Shown: positions 10,076 through 21,662, counted from the first letter of the stretch. The stretch: 64,000 bases of DNA from Diplonema japonicum (GCA_964019335.1 OZ025651.1:310001-374000), one strand, 5' to 3'. Translations and numbers: made by a program. The notes: a model not told the origin generated them from the letters alone.

Positions 10076-11035
10076 TCATTGGGATTCTTCGGCGTTTGCA
10101 GCAGCAAAGTCTGCGACCTCCTGCCAGACAGCTGCGCTGTCCATGTGGAGGGAGCTGGGGTTAATGGAAGTGAAGTTTTTCCGCTTTCTACCAGGAAGAA
10201 GGGGCTGGGCTGCGTGGGCTTTGGCGCAAGCACGAAGATTCGGCTTATCGCTGGACACGATGACAAGGTTCATGTTTCGGAGCACTTCGACTGTCTTCTG
10301 CATGGCCTCGTCGGCCGCTTGGGGGAAATTCCCGCACGGTGAAAGCCGCAGCTGCTGCGTTTTATTGAAAACCCCGAAGAGGGACCTCCACGAGATGGCA
10401 TCCATTGGGTCGCCCTTGTGGCCGTGTGCTTCGAACCCCAACCCATAGAAACCCCAGAGGAAAACATTTTCAGGTGGTTTTCCAGCGGCTTGGAGTTGGT
10501 GGGGAGATGCTTGCTTCACCCAATGAGGGTAACCGAAATTGTCTAGATCGAGGAGGCAGATGGTGTTTTTGCCCTTCAGGCCTGTCGCGACACGGGTAAG
10601 CTCACATTGCAAGCAGCGGCATTTCGATCCAATCCAAGCACCCGACCTGCCGTCCTGTCCTGGACGGGGAAGAGCTATGTCTGAGAACTCTGGATCTGCG
10701 ATGGAGTGGAACCGGCCCACCCCTGCGGGGGGCAGCGGTGCCGGAGGGAGCTTCACAGCTTTCCCTTCAATATTCTTCAGCCTCTTCGCTCCCACACCTG
10801 ATGGTGGTGGTCGGGATGCCGCTTCAGCCATCTCCTCGTCTTCGTCATCGTCCCTTCCCCTCTTCCTCACCACCTTCTTGACTACCTTCGGCTTATCCAG
10901 CACCGCCCCACCCCCCACTATCCTTCTCTTCACTATTACTTTCCTTGTCGCTTTTTTCACCTCCTTTTCACCCGATTCTCCCATCACACCTCCCTTGCTT
11001 TCTTCATCGGACCACCCCGCTCCCCCGAACGACAT
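10076..11035 (-). CDS. Putative NYN/PIN-like domain protein
   Basis: 319 residues from the ATG at 11035; the open frame continues upstream only through low-complexity sequence. The N-terminus (1-100) is highly basic and acidic, with Lys/Arg clusters that could act as nuclear signals. A CRCLQC motif near residue 143 is followed by a domain with LLDLDNFG (about 162), an Ala-Asp pair in PQAADEAM (about 243) and VIVSSDKP (about 263). The order Asp-x-Asp-Asn, Ala-Asp, Ser-Ser-Asp resembles the acidic residues of NYN/PIN nucleases, so a metal-dependent RNase is possible. This is motif-level similarity only. The CDS ends about 200 bases before the next gene's start at 9877. Confidence 0.75.
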   Translation of the reverse strand: MSFGGAGWSDEESKGGVMGESGEKEVKKATRKVIVKRRIVGGGAVLDKPKVVKKVVRKRGRDDDEDEEMAEAASRPPPSGVGAKRLKNIEGKAVKLPPAPLPPAGVGRFHSIADPEFSDIALPRPGQDGRSGAWIGSKCRCLQCELTRVATGLKGKNTICLLDLDNFGYPHWVKQASPHQLQAAGKPPENVFLWGFYGLGFEAHGHKGDPMDAISWRSLFGVFNKTQQLRLSPCGNFPQAADEAMQKTVEVLRNMNLVIVSSDKPNLRACAKAHAAQPLLPGRKRKNFTSINPSSLHMDSAAVWQEVADFAAANAEESQ

Positions 11036-11348
11036 TTGGTTCTTCTTCTTTGTTTTTCTTTCCCTTTTCGTGCTCTTACCCCTGTGCGTATTGGAGCAAG
11101 CTTTTCCTTCGCAAAAAGAGACAGAAATAATATCGATAAACAAGAATACAAAAAGAAATATTGTAGGGGGGGGGGGGGGAGAAACAAAAGTGCGATAAAA
11201 AAAAAAGAGGAACAAAATCTGCACAGCAAAAAAAAAGGGGGCGTGGTACAAGGGGAAAAAAAAAAAGAGAAAAAAAGAGGTCAAAACAACAACAGATAAA
11301 CAACAAAGCAAAAAAGTTAACCAGCAAATCTAGAATAGAGGTCGGACG

Positions 11349-13854
11349 TTAGGGGACCGCGATGTAGACCTGATGGTGTTGAATAAACGAAGAAAAGACA
11401 GACCTTGTTGGGCTTGTGTCACGGTAGTCACCCCGCGGGCGAGGGATGTAGGCGGGGGGCATGGAAGGCATCTGTTCGTGTTTGTCACAACCTATACAAA
11501 GGGACATACCTTTGGTGCAGGAGTAGGAGCTATTGAGGGGGTCACCCCAGTCCCTCTCGGAAGGTGTGCTGCAAGCATCTTCTGCAAACTATGCAGCTCT
11601 TCAGCCAGCTCTTTCTCTGTTTCCCGCAACTCACCGATCCTCTTCCTCAGTCTGCTCCCCTCCTCTACCAGCACCCTTTCCCTCTCGTAAATGTTACTGT
11701 GTATTGTATTTTGCTTTCCAGTTAAACACATACTGTTTGCTCTTCCTGATATCCTCGACGACCTTCAGAAGCTTTCCCTTAACGTTGTCGGCCTTCTCGC
11801 TCCCATCTGACTCCAACTGTGCGTGTTGTGTCACCAGATTATTCACATAAACATACCTGCGAGATCAAAGCATGCTTCGACTCCTTCTCCGACAAGGTCT
11901 GGAACGCCATCTGGATGAACGACAATTGTTGGTTGACCTTTTCCAGTTCCGACTCCAGCCTCCGCCTCTCTTCCATAACTTCTTTTGACCGGTCGAGCTT
12001 CTCTTCCATCTGGCTTTTGACCTCTGCAGCCACGGACACGTCGTCGTGCCGTGTGAAGGCAGGCGAGACAGATCTCCTCATCTCGTAGTGCTGCATGTTC
12101 ATTGGAGGAGGGGGTGGTGCCTCCTGTTGTGTCGTGAGGAATGTGGACCGCCATTCCTCTTGTTTTTTAATGCTTTCTTCGAAGTCGAGCGGCACGCTCT
12201 TGTCGACGACGGGTGTCGTGGACTGCTCCAGAAGCTGCTGCATGGCGCGGATGGTCCCCATGCCCTCTGCCACAGCACCGCTTCCTCCCGTCACCCGCGA
12301 GGGGCTCGGCCCTCTCGACAGTGCCTCCTTGCTCCCGCTACCTCCGGACACGCTCCGCTCCGCAGCTGCCGTCGTCAAGATGGGCATCTTCAGCATGTCA
12401 TCGTTCCTTCTGCCGGGTGAGACTGTGCGTGATGGTTTCGATTCCTGCTGTGGCAGCGCCACACTAAGCCCCGGAGACGGCATCGCCAGCTCCTCGATGG
12501 CCGACAGCCTCAAAGCACTGTTCGACACCACGGGGGCAGGGACAGCTGGCTCACGCCTTTCTAATGCCGAATGCTCCAGTTGATGCACACGCCTGTCCAG
12601 ATCGTCAGAACGCTGCAATGTTTTCGCTTCGTGCATCTTGATGATGGACTCGAGGACGTCCTTGCCCCTGTCCAGCTCGGACACGAGTGCCAGGATACGT
12701 GCCTCGTCAATGATGGGGGAGTTGTCTTTAAGGAGCTCGATGTCCTTCCGTATGTCTATCAAGTCAAGTCTGTCGAGCTCCGCCAGCTGGGTGCCGGGCT
12801 CCGTCTGCTGCGCTTCCCTCTTGCGACGCTTCTCTTCCATGACTTCCACGTCGTTCGCAAGGTTGAGGAGCTCATCTTTCATGTTGTCGACATTTTGTGC
12901 GACAGTGGTTGTGGATGCCGTGAGCTGCTCTGTGAGCACGCCCACCGATGTCGAGACGCCCTTCGCGTCTGCCTCCAGAGCGAGGATTTTCCCGTCGGTT
13001 ACTCCAACCTTGCTTTCCAACAACTCCAGCCGTGTGGCACCTGAGGAAGACGCAGCTACTGCTTGTATTATCTTTTCTTGGATATGCGAGATGCCTGCTT
13101 CGAGCTGATTGAGCCGCCCTTCTGCCGTGGTCCGTTGTTCTATCCCCGAGGTTTGGTTTTGCTCGGTACTTTCCATGCGGTGGGTCAGCCCGCTGCACTT
13201 GCTGTCGAGCTGCGAGACCTTCGAGGTCAGGTCCCCGCAGGTGTTGGTGAGCTGCTGCAACTTGTCTTGTATGTTGAAGCATTTTTGGTTGATCGCCTTC
13301 TCGGTTTTCTCTTCGAGGGTCTCCAGCTCTTCTGTGAACTCGGTGGTGACACTGCGGAGCTCCTCTTGCAGTGCGTAGCCACCGACTTTTCCAGCAACGG
13401 CGCGAAGTTGAAGCGCGAGGAGGTTGATGGTTTCGTCTTTCTCAGCGATCTGTTTTTGAAGTGGTCGCATGGCGCGCTGCACTGTTTCGCTGACAAGACC
13501 TTCGACGTACTTATTGTCAACAGGTGTCTCCACTTTTGCTTCCAGAAGCTTGAACCTCTCTTCAACCCCTTGCTCTAGATACGTTAGCCGGGAAGTGTGT
13601 TCGTTTATCCTCCCGTCGCACTCCCTTCTAAACGTCACTAGCCCTGTGCACGTCTCTGTTATCCTTGTGTCCAAGTACCCCAGTCTCTCTAGCAACGCTT
13701 CCCTTTCCTGTTCTGCGTTCCTGCACGCCTCCGCCAGTTCGTCATTTTTCATCACCAATGTCTCCAACTTCCTGCTGTTCTGCAGCTCCCTCTGCTGCAC
13801 CAGCATCGCCAACGAGGTTCCCCCGACACCTGCCGGCGAGGGAGATGCACTCAT
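11349..13854 (-). CDS. Long coiled-coil protein, four exons
   Basis: Four exons: 13854-11857, 11816-11734, 11696-11510 and 11471-11349. The introns are 40, 37 and 38 nt, with donor GTATG and acceptor CAG. The codon phases agree (phase 0, then a CA|T codon, then phase 0), giving 796 residues. Residues about 20-480 are nearly continuous heptad-type helix rich in Glu, Leu and Lys. Residues 480-620 are Ser/Pro-rich linker. Further coiled coil (about 630-770) is followed by a short tail rich in Pro, Arg and Tyr. It is probably a structural protein of the cytoskeleton, flagellum or basal body; that role is inference. No family is recognised. The first exon alone would stop 5 codons into intron 1, so an unspliced reading truncates the protein. 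Confidence 0.85.
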
Positions 13855-14159
13855 TGTCCCGCCTTTGTCCTGATGGTGTGATAAGGGAAAAAGTTGTGGC
13901 TCACGATGAAAACAAGAAACAACATAAAAAAATGGAGAAAAAAAGAAGTACATAAGGGATGGCTGATGTAAACCTCTTTTAAGAAGCCCCGGCAAACATG
14001 ACATGCAACAAGAAAGAAAACAGCAGGAGAAGAAGAGAAAAAAAACCCCTGGGGTGGTAAGAATGTTTCTCGCCCCTATGGGAGCTTTGTCATGCCACAA
14101 ACAAGCCGGGTACTAAAAAAAATGGCTTACATTTTCAGAAGGTTGTTTGAGATAAAAGG

Positions 14160-16913
14160 TTAGAACCGGGGAGGGCTCATGAAGTCTTCCCGGTTTGGGG
14201 AGTAAGGAGCGCTGTGGTAGTATTGAAGGGCTGGGGCTGGGGCGGGGGTTGGTGAAGGACGGGAAGGCATGTATGTGTGTGGAGTGGCTTGTGCTTGGAG
14301 AATGAGCTGCAGTTCAAAGTCACGACGTGCACGTTCAAGTGCCTTGCGCTCCCTGCGGAGAGCTTTCCGGTAGTCTTTAGTAGAGGCCTTGTGGCACTCG
14401 CGCAGCTGCCTGCGTATCCCATGCTCATCCCATTCAATTCTGTACCGCTCACCCTGTTCGTGGTCAACGAGAGCAGTTCGTACCTTTCTTCTTGTCATTT
14501 CTGCATTTTTCTTTCTAATTGCATCAAGCTCCCGACCCCTCTCAAGTCCCCCTTGCACCACGTAGTGCAGACTAGTTCGTTCCTCTAGTTCCTCGTCGAG
14601 TACACGCATTCTTTCGAGCAGCTCTTCTTTCTGATGTAGCAGCAAAGATCTTCTATACAACGAACTCAAAGGTTCAATCAGCTCTCGTCGCAAAGTGCTC
14701 CTCTGTTGACTTTCCTCGGCCTCCACTACGCGTGCAGACTCCATGTGCTCATTCATCAGTACTTGCAGAGCCGCTTCGATTCTTGCCATTTTCGCTGTCT
14801 TCCTCGCCAAATAGCACCGCATGCTGCGCTGTATCGGTGCTGCCTTGAGCCCCAGCACCCTCCTCTTTGACGCTCTTGCGGCGACGAACCCCTGCACCAC
14901 GGATACTATCTGGTGCTTCTTCCGCAAGACACCAGCTTTTAACGTTACAGTTGCCTCTTCTTTCAAGAAGACTAGTTCTTTTTTACCCACAAGATAAGCT
15001 TCAGGCGGAACCTGTGCTTCTGTGAACATTTGCTTCACCTGAGCTGCCGTCAGTTCCCCAGCCTCGGGGCTCGTCTTTTTCGCCGACGCTAGAGGCGAGG
15101 GAGAGGGCGATGGGGACTGCGATTCCCTGGGGAATGTCGCTCGTTGTTTTCCAAACTTTGGAGACGGGGACGGGCTACGATCTGATTCTTCGGCTTTTTT
15201 ATCCGCACTGGCCTTGTGACACTTCCACAGGAGAGGCTTGTACTCGCCAAACTCCTTGAACTTCGATATCTCATCAAAGCCGCCCTTCTCAACATTCACA
15301 GGCCCCCTGTACTGCTCGACAATAGCGGGTGCCGCAGCATCGTACTCTACCACTTGCACATAAGACTGAGGCGTCTCTCCCAAGAGCTGCGTGACCTTCG
15401 CCAGTGACGTAGTGAATCCTTTCTTAGGCAGGAAGGGTTCCATCTTCGGGTCCGTCGGTTTCAAGGCAGAAACGATCTCTACTGGAGCGGCCATGGCCTC
15501 GCATACTCCCTGCATATCGTACTCCACAGCGTCATGCAGACTACCACGCAGCACTTTCATCATGAAGACAGGCTCCGTTGAGCCCTGCTTAGACCTCGTT
15601 GACAGTGGCGTACGCACGTCCATGCCAGACTCCGTCACCTCGATGGCAGGGTTCTTCTTCTTCGCGCTCCTTGCCTGAGGCGAACCGAGTGACGACGTCG
15701 GGCTCGTTGGCGGAAGTGACCTTGGTGAGATAGATCCAGACCCCGAGCCTTTACCAGGGGGCTGGTTCAGCACTATAGGTGGAACACCCAAGTTGAATGT
15801 GTCCTTCATCTGCTTGCATAGTTCTTGAGTGGATCCACAAGTGGCCAGCATGTGCAACAGCCCTGTCTTTCCCGCCACTGCTTCTACTGTGTTCACACTA
15901 TCTTCGTCTTGAAGTCCCTTCGGGTAGGTCACGCCCTCTGCTTTAAATCCGTCTTGAGCAGCCTTGTGGACTGTGCCCACCCACGCCCCCCGCACCGTGT
16001 CCGCAATAAGGTTCGACAGAAGCTTGGCTGCCACCTCGCAGCTGTTGCCTGTGATGTCGCGTTGCAAGCGGGGTGTGAAAACCACAACGACCGGTTTGTC
16101 CTTCCGGAAGCCACCAAGGCTGGGCTTTTGGGTTCCGTTGAGGTACGTGTTGAGAGCCTCGCAGATGCCATGCACGAGGGACTGGTGTAGGATGGAGCGA
16201 AGGGCTTCTTTGTGGTCAGCGGTCTTCTGTGACGATGTAGACAGGTGCGACTTAGTGCTCAGCGGGGACTTTGGGAATTTCGGAGTGGGAGCGTCAAGAT
16301 GGGCTGTTGAAGGTGTTGCTGCAGGGGACCTCTTAGGGTTGGTACCAGACAGCAAGTTGGCCAGGTTTGACGGGTCAAGATGGAAGTCCTTTGCAATGGA
16401 CGATGGATCGGTGTTGGGCCCGGCAAAGGCTGAACTCGAGTTCGAGTCACCTACCAAGTTGTTAACTGCGTACACAGCAGATTCGAGGCCATCGGTCTTG
16501 ATAGGGGTGCTTAATATGTCTTCTTTGACATTTCCAGGGCAGCACACAGGGACTGAGACGTTCATGGTTTTCATGTTCTGCGTGAATTTCAACACCACCG
16601 TCTTCGGTTCCGGGAGGCAGTCAAGAACCTTCAGCACTGTTTCGAGCTTGCCCTGCTTTTCACCGCTCCACATTGTGTTCAGTGCCCCCTCTGTCACACC
16701 TTCCCCGACTATGTACCCCGTACCGGCGCCAACAAGCCCTTCCAGCAACCCATTCCTCTTTGTCTTCCCAACAACCACTGTGTGCCCTCCCGTGGCGCCT
16801 TCTACCACAACGCTACTTTCTCCATTCTGTGTTGCTCTGTCTAATTCAGCCCGTATTGCGTTTGGGTTTAGGCCTACAGCCTTAATGCTTATCTTAGGCC
16901 CCGCAGCGGCCAT
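14160..16913 (-). CDS. Unknown protein with IQ-like motifs and C-terminal coiled coil
   Basis: 917 residues from the ATG at 16913. Acceptor-like sites (CTAG at 16930, CAG at 16921) lie just upstream, and the in-frame extension beyond them has no family character, so I used this start. The N-terminal 200 residues look globular, with a Gly-rich GLLEGLVGAGTGYIVGEG stretch. The middle is Ser/Pro-rich with KSP-type sites. Around residues 680-740 two or more basic repeats of IQ type (VVQGFVAARASKRR, IQRSMRCYLARK) suggest calmodulin or centrin binding. Residues about 740-880 are charged coiled coil, and the tail is rich in Pro and Tyr. It may be cytoskeletal. No orthologue is recognised. Confidence 0.8.
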   Translation of the reverse strand: MAAAGPKISIKAVGLNPNAIRAELDRATQNGESSVVVEGATGGHTVVVGKTKRNGLLEGLVGAGTGYIVGEGVTEGALNTMWSGEKQGKLETVLKVLDCLPEPKTVVLKFTQNMKTMNVSVPVCCPGNVKEDILSTPIKTDGLESAVYAVNNLVGDSNSSSAFAGPNTDPSSIAKDFHLDPSNLANLLSGTNPKRSPAATPSTAHLDAPTPKFPKSPLSTKSHLSTSSQKTADHKEALRSILHQSLVHGICEALNTYLNGTQKPSLGGFRKDKPVVVVFTPRLQRDITGNSCEVAAKLLSNLIADTVRGAWVGTVHKAAQDGFKAEGVTYPKGLQDEDSVNTVEAVAGKTGLLHMLATCGSTQELCKQMKDTFNLGVPPIVLNQPPGKGSGSGSISPRSLPPTSPTSSLGSPQARSAKKKNPAIEVTESGMDVRTPLSTRSKQGSTEPVFMMKVLRGSLHDAVEYDMQGVCEAMAAPVEIVSALKPTDPKMEPFLPKKGFTTSLAKVTQLLGETPQSYVQVVEYDAAAPAIVEQYRGPVNVEKGGFDEISKFKEFGEYKPLLWKCHKASADKKAEESDRSPSPSPKFGKQRATFPRESQSPSPSPSPLASAKKTSPEAGELTAAQVKQMFTEAQVPPEAYLVGKKELVFLKEEATVTLKAGVLRKKHQIVSVVQGFVAARASKRRVLGLKAAPIQRSMRCYLARKTAKMARIEAALQVLMNEHMESARVVEAEESQQRSTLRRELIEPLSSLYRRSLLLHQKEELLERMRVLDEELEERTSLHYVVQGGLERGRELDAIRKKNAEMTRRKVRTALVDHEQGERYRIEWDEHGIRRQLRECHKASTKDYRKALRRERKALERARRDFELQLILQAQATPHTYMPSRPSPTPAPAPALQYYHSAPYSPNREDFMSPPRF

Positions 16914-17146
16914 GGGAACCCTGCACCACCTAGATGGGAAATATGTGTAGTGTAAACAGGTCGGCAAACAGGTGGAGTAAGTAAAAATAGGATTAAGGTT
17001 TTGCTGTAAATGAACAAAAGAAAAAAAAAAGAAATTCTTCATGGCGGGAGAAGTGTCAGCAACAGCCTACCAAGAAGAAACTTCGTGTAAATAGTTATGC
17101 ATAAAATGAGGAGTGTTTACAACCGGGGGGGAGGGGAGGGGGGGAC

Positions 17147-19995
17147 TTAGTGTCGGAAGGGTCGGTAGGTGATGTTAAAGTCACGCTTGTGGCGGATATC
17201 AGCTTCGATAGCTCGGAGGCGCGTGAGCATCAAGGCGGCGACGGCATCTTGGCTGAAGTTTGCAACGATATCCCGACGGGCAGCACGGCCCATCTGTGTT
17301 ATAAAATTTGCAAATAAGTAACCTCTTTATTTCATACCAAAACAGCCTCATTCTTATGGGTAAAGATGTAACGCATCAACTCGCAAAGGTGGCCCACATC
17401 AGGCTGTAAAAGAATAATGTGTGTCCCAGAGTTTCATACCTCAGCCCACTGCTTCATATCTACCTTATACAGATCTCTTGCATGCTGTGGGAGGTCTACT
17501 ACTGTATGTCTCACGAGGTATGAATTCGTATGTTTCATGAAGGCTGTTGTCCCGCCCCAGCCTGTAGCAATGGTGGGGAGCTGCATGGCCATGGCTTGGA
17601 CTAGTGGTAATCCCCAGCCCTCTCCTCGTGTCGGGAGTACAAAGGCATCGCAAGAAGCGTACAGCTCTCGCACTTCGCTCTCATCGAGGTTTTCCGTGAT
17701 GAAAACTACATGAGGCAGCACAGACGTATTCATCCCTAAACCCTCAGCTACACGGAATAGCTCGTCCTGGAATAATACAGGGTCTCTTGTAGGCCCCCAC
17801 TCTTCAGGGGCTGTTGGGTACCACATCCATGTCACCACCACCAACGTCACTTTGTCGCGGATTGAAAACTCCTTCAAATACCCCGACAGCAGCACATCCC
17901 AACCCTTCCGTGCCTCCCACTTGAATATCGACAACATCACGTACCTCCCGGTGAGCGTCACAGAGGGGTCCGTTGAGTAATGTCGCCACTCTGGCTTTGG
18001 AATCACGGCGGCTTCTATCCCTGTTGGGTCGTAGTAGTACGTATCAATGGCTTCCGGTATGATGCACAGCTTGCTCCGCTCCACGCCAGCAGACGCAAAC
18101 GACTCCAAGACAAACTCGGAAGGAACCCAGATCTCTCCGACTTTTGGAGAATTGCAGTTTGCAGCCCAATCCTGCGGGATAGATGAAAACTCGTACATGC
18201 TGCGCCCTATGAAGTAATCAGGGGAACGCGCATTGTTGTCATCATCCCAGTTGAGCATGTACGACGGTGGTGGTGTGTGCGATATCCACACGAATATGTC
18301 AGACTCTGTTGCAGCGACCTGTTGCTTGCCGAGCTGTACCCGCTCTAAGGCACCTTGTATGTACTGAGGGAGACCCGTGCAGTGGCAAGCTGCACCGGGG
18401 ATCGATCTGATCCTGACTTGCTTCTCTAAGGTATACAGGTAGTGTGCCCATTCGTTGCTAAACCCGCAACACCGACAGCACCATGCGTCCCACACAACTA
18501 AGAGATCCGAGTCGTGACGCGGGTGGAGTCTCTGAAGGGCCCGCTTGTGCTGCATACTGAATTGTTCGGAGAGCGGGAACATTGACGCATCCTGTACTGA
18601 ATATTGCTGCGTCTCCACTTGCAAGTCTTTACACGTGACGTTTACCACCTTGAGCATGCTGTAGTTTGCGACGGCGGTATGCACTTGTCCAGAGTACTTC
18701 ACCTTCGCAACAGATGTAGCGGTCTTCAAGCCATGCTCCTCTATGCCGTCCATCACCCAAGCCAGACCCGCTTCCAGCCCGAGGTCGGCTACACTAGTTT
18801 TGTTCCGTAGCACCCAGCTTGAATAGTTCGCCACCTTCGCTTTCAGTTTGTCAGCAGTTGCCTCTGCTAGCTCGGTCAGGGCCTTCATGATGCTCGACAC
18901 ACCGTCACACTTCAGTTGCGAACACGTTGCCAGCGTAATCTGCGCCTTCACTTGCAACTTCTGGATGACTTGCATCTGCGGTGCAATATCAGTTACGTTG
19001 CACTGCATCTTCACAACGGGCCGGCGCATGGCATCCATCAGCGCGACAAGTCTTTCCCTCGATGCCGCTAGTGCAGCAGCAGCGTTGTCCCTGTGGATCA
19101 CAGAGTCGAAGACGAAGAGTGTTGTAGTAGAGAGGACATCTGAGAGCTGCAGGAGTGACTTCACTTCACAGGCGATAGCATCGGATAAACGGCTGGTGAA
19201 GCTATTTAACGGCCTCAAGCGTGTGAGAAGGTGGGGGGAGGCAGCAAAGCACAACGGTGAAATAAGAGGCGACTGCTCGGCACTATGGGCACGTGAGTCA
19301 TGAAGACTAGCACCGGAGTACCTGTTTCGTAAGTAAGGGCTGTTGGAAGAATCCCACTCCACCGTGAGCCCGTGCTGCAGAACAGTGGAGTTCTCAGTCA
19401 CCCAGCTGCACCCAGCCAAACCTGTTTGCCAGAGATTATCAGAAAACAGGGTCTCGTACAACTTTTCTATGAAACCCTTCTGCGGCACAACCAACCCTGC
19501 CACAGCCACGACGTACCCAGCGCCCATGGCAAGGGCATGTTTTACGCCATGGCTCAGAGCATCCAAGTATGTCGGAATTGCCCTCAAAGAAGGCACAGAC
19601 GACCACATGATGCACGTCACTTTTTTATTAACACACATTGGGTACTGCTTACTTGTTATCAGGATCAATGATCCGTCTGCAGATTCAGTGTGGCTCAGAA
19701 AGGTTCCTAATGCAGAGTTTGTTCCAGGTCCCTCGGCAACGACGACCACGGGCTTCCTTTTAAGTATGAGGGGCACTTCACGCACGACGTGAATGGCGTG
19801 CTTCATAGACACGTGGGGCATGCCTGCAACAGTACCCATCACCTTCCCGCCCAACTCTTCGAGGTCTTCAGTCTCCCCGTCGCCCTCTCTCCTCCTCACC
19901 AACACAGCGCAGTACGCTACACTAATCACCACAAAGCACAGGACGCCTCCCAGTACATAGCCCCATTTGTCGTTCGTCCTTCTGTACTTCCGCAT
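17147..19995 (-). CDS. Type II membrane glycosyltransferase, GT4-like, three exons
   Basis: Exons 19995-17440, 17403-17338 and 17293-17147. The introns are 36 and 44 nt, both with GTATGA donors, and both junctions are in phase 0; the product has 922 residues. A short basic cytoplasmic tail is followed by one membrane helix (about 13-33), as in Golgi type II transferases. The C-terminal third is a GT-B nucleotide-sugar domain: a strand-loop after GRYVMLSIFKWEARKGWD, then RGEGWGLPLVQAMAMQLPTIAT, which carries the E-x7-E-type donor-binding motif of family 4. The last two exons supply the C-terminal helices. The N-terminal half (about 60-500) is not recognised. The role is probably in glycoconjugate assembly in the Golgi, with donor and acceptor unknown. 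A 9-codon upstream ORF sits in the predicted 40-nt leader. Confidence 0.87.
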
Positions 19996-20128
19996 TCTTA
20001 TGCCGCTCTATCGGCTATTTGGCACATCCACGAGCCTGAAATAAGTTGAGTAAGATTGGGTAAAGCAAAGAAGAAAAACGCATAAGAAAGGTATGATAAG
20101 CAAGGTATGGTACAATGCAATAAAGGGC

Positions 20129-21436
20129 TCAATGCCGAATGGTGGTGTGGTAATTAGTGATGCCGGAAACGTGGTGGGGTGCCGACTTGTTGCGTAAGCA
20201 GCAGTACGGGTCCCAACCGACAGGGGTGTGTGGGTGTGTGGCGTGGTGCGATCGGAGGAGGCGGCAGTTCAAGGTGAGCGAGGCCGCCGTGGATTCTTGT
20301 GTGCTGATGGTACAGACGGTGCGGTGCAACATTCTGCTGATGTCGACTTCGTTGTTGTCGAACCCACTGTTCGATTTCTTCCCGTACGTGCTGAGCTGTT
20401 TGTGCAGCAGCATCGCCTCATCGGTTCGCACCCCGCCGCACGTCTTTCTGTTCCTTTCTTGCGGCACGGCCTTCCTGAGCACGGCCAGCCTCCTTGTTCT
20501 CTCTTTATTTACGGCGGTCGACAGACAACTGAACATCGTCGTCTTCATCCTTTTAATTCTCTCCCGGAACTCCGTGCTGCCTTGGCTGATGAGCTCCTCC
20601 AGTTTAAAGCAGTAATACGGTGTCTCTGTCTGCTGTTTGCCTTCTGTCATGTGCTTCACTTGTATTTTTGACATTTTTGACCACTTGCGGCGTGCTGTGT
20701 CAACTATGTTCATGACCTCCACAACCGAGTATTCCAGCCCTTGGTCCACTACTGGGGGAAGCTCGACGTCGTTGGTGCTCTTTGCGGTTCCCTCCCGCTG
20801 CTTGTAGTAGATCTCGGAGAGGAAGCGGCCCCGCTCCTCTTTGATCGTGAGCTGTTCTTCGTAAGGAAGGGAGGGCCCGGATGCTTTGAACTTCCTACGG
20901 TAGGAAGGGAGGCGGAACGGAGACGGGGTCGGGCTGGAGGTGAACGAACGAAGCGCGACGCTGTTAATGTTGAAATGGGGCGTACAGAGGTGTCCCGCGG
21001 TGCCCTTCGCTATGTCAGTTTGGATAGTCTTGAAGAGGTACATGGCAGTTGCGTATGGCGAAGACAGTCCACGTGACGCACCGCCAGGTACCTCAACTTG
21101 CAAGATGTCCTTCTCGTAGTCAAAGTGTAGCTTCTCCGACGAAATATTGAGGAGCTTTGCCGCGTTCTGTAAATCTAGCATCCCTTCGCCGTCCACTTCC
21201 ACATCAATCTCCACACGTACCCAGCTGTAGTCCCGTATGGCCGGGCCCTTTTCGCCCCATACATGAAGCCGCTCCCCGATTGCCTTTCCCCCTGTGTGTG
21301 CAAACACGAACCTGAAAAGGTTCTCCACCAACTCCGCCCACACACACCCCACGTCCTCATCTCTTATGGTGCTCTCCTCCGGCTCCTTCACGTCCTCTTC
21401 TGTCTCGGGCTGTTCGTCTTGCATTTCATCTTGCAT
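20129..21436 (-). CDS. Unknown 435-residue protein
   Basis: The first ATG at 21436 is only 3 bases after a CTTAG acceptor-like site at 21440, which strongly supports this start. The N-terminal 25 residues are acidic (Glu/Asp). Residues about 30-130 look folded, with alternating strands (VEIDVEVDGEG...LHFDYEKDILQVEVPGG). The middle is basic with helical segments (KWSKMSKIQVKHMTEG, FRERIKRMKTTMF), and the C-terminus is rich in His and Cys. There is no signal peptide or membrane helix. No family is recognised; composition and unbroken length make it a real gene. Confidence 0.78.
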   Translation of the reverse strand: MQDEMQDEQPETEEDVKEPEESTIRDEDVGCVWAELVENLFRFVFAHTGGKAIGERLHVWGEKGPAIRDYSWVRVEIDVEVDGEGMLDLQNAAKLLNISSEKLHFDYEKDILQVEVPGGASRGLSSPYATAMYLFKTIQTDIAKGTAGHLCTPHFNINSVALRSFTSSPTPSPFRLPSYRRKFKASGPSLPYEEQLTIKEERGRFLSEIYYKQREGTAKSTNDVELPPVVDQGLEYSVVEVMNIVDTARRKWSKMSKIQVKHMTEGKQQTETPYYCFKLEELISQGSTEFRERIKRMKTTMFSCLSTAVNKERTRRLAVLRKAVPQERNRKTCGGVRTDEAMLLHKQLSTYGKKSNSGFDNNEVDISRMLHRTVCTISTQESTAASLTLNCRLLRSHHATHPHTPVGWDPYCCLRNKSAPHHVSGITNYHTTIRH

Positions 21437-21662
21437 TATCTAAGGTGTGTATTTCAGAAGAGCTCGAGGAAGTGGAAGTAAATAAAGGGAACGTATTTGT
21501 GAAACCTCCTCGCTCGAATTAAAGATTTCAATCGAAATAAAGTCTGGGGGGGTGGGGGGGAAGAAGGATAATTTCAAGGGGTCCTCCTTGTAGTATACGC
21601 ACGTTCAAAGCGAAAACGTTTTGAAGGGAAAAGCAAACACTGCGGGGAACCTAAGGCCCAAA

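Noticed and set aside
10984-11327. Phe/Pro/Lys-rich extension upstream of the NYN-like gene
   Set aside because: The extension reads T and A tracts expected in a 5' UTR or splice signal; the ATG at 11035 opens the coding-like sequence.
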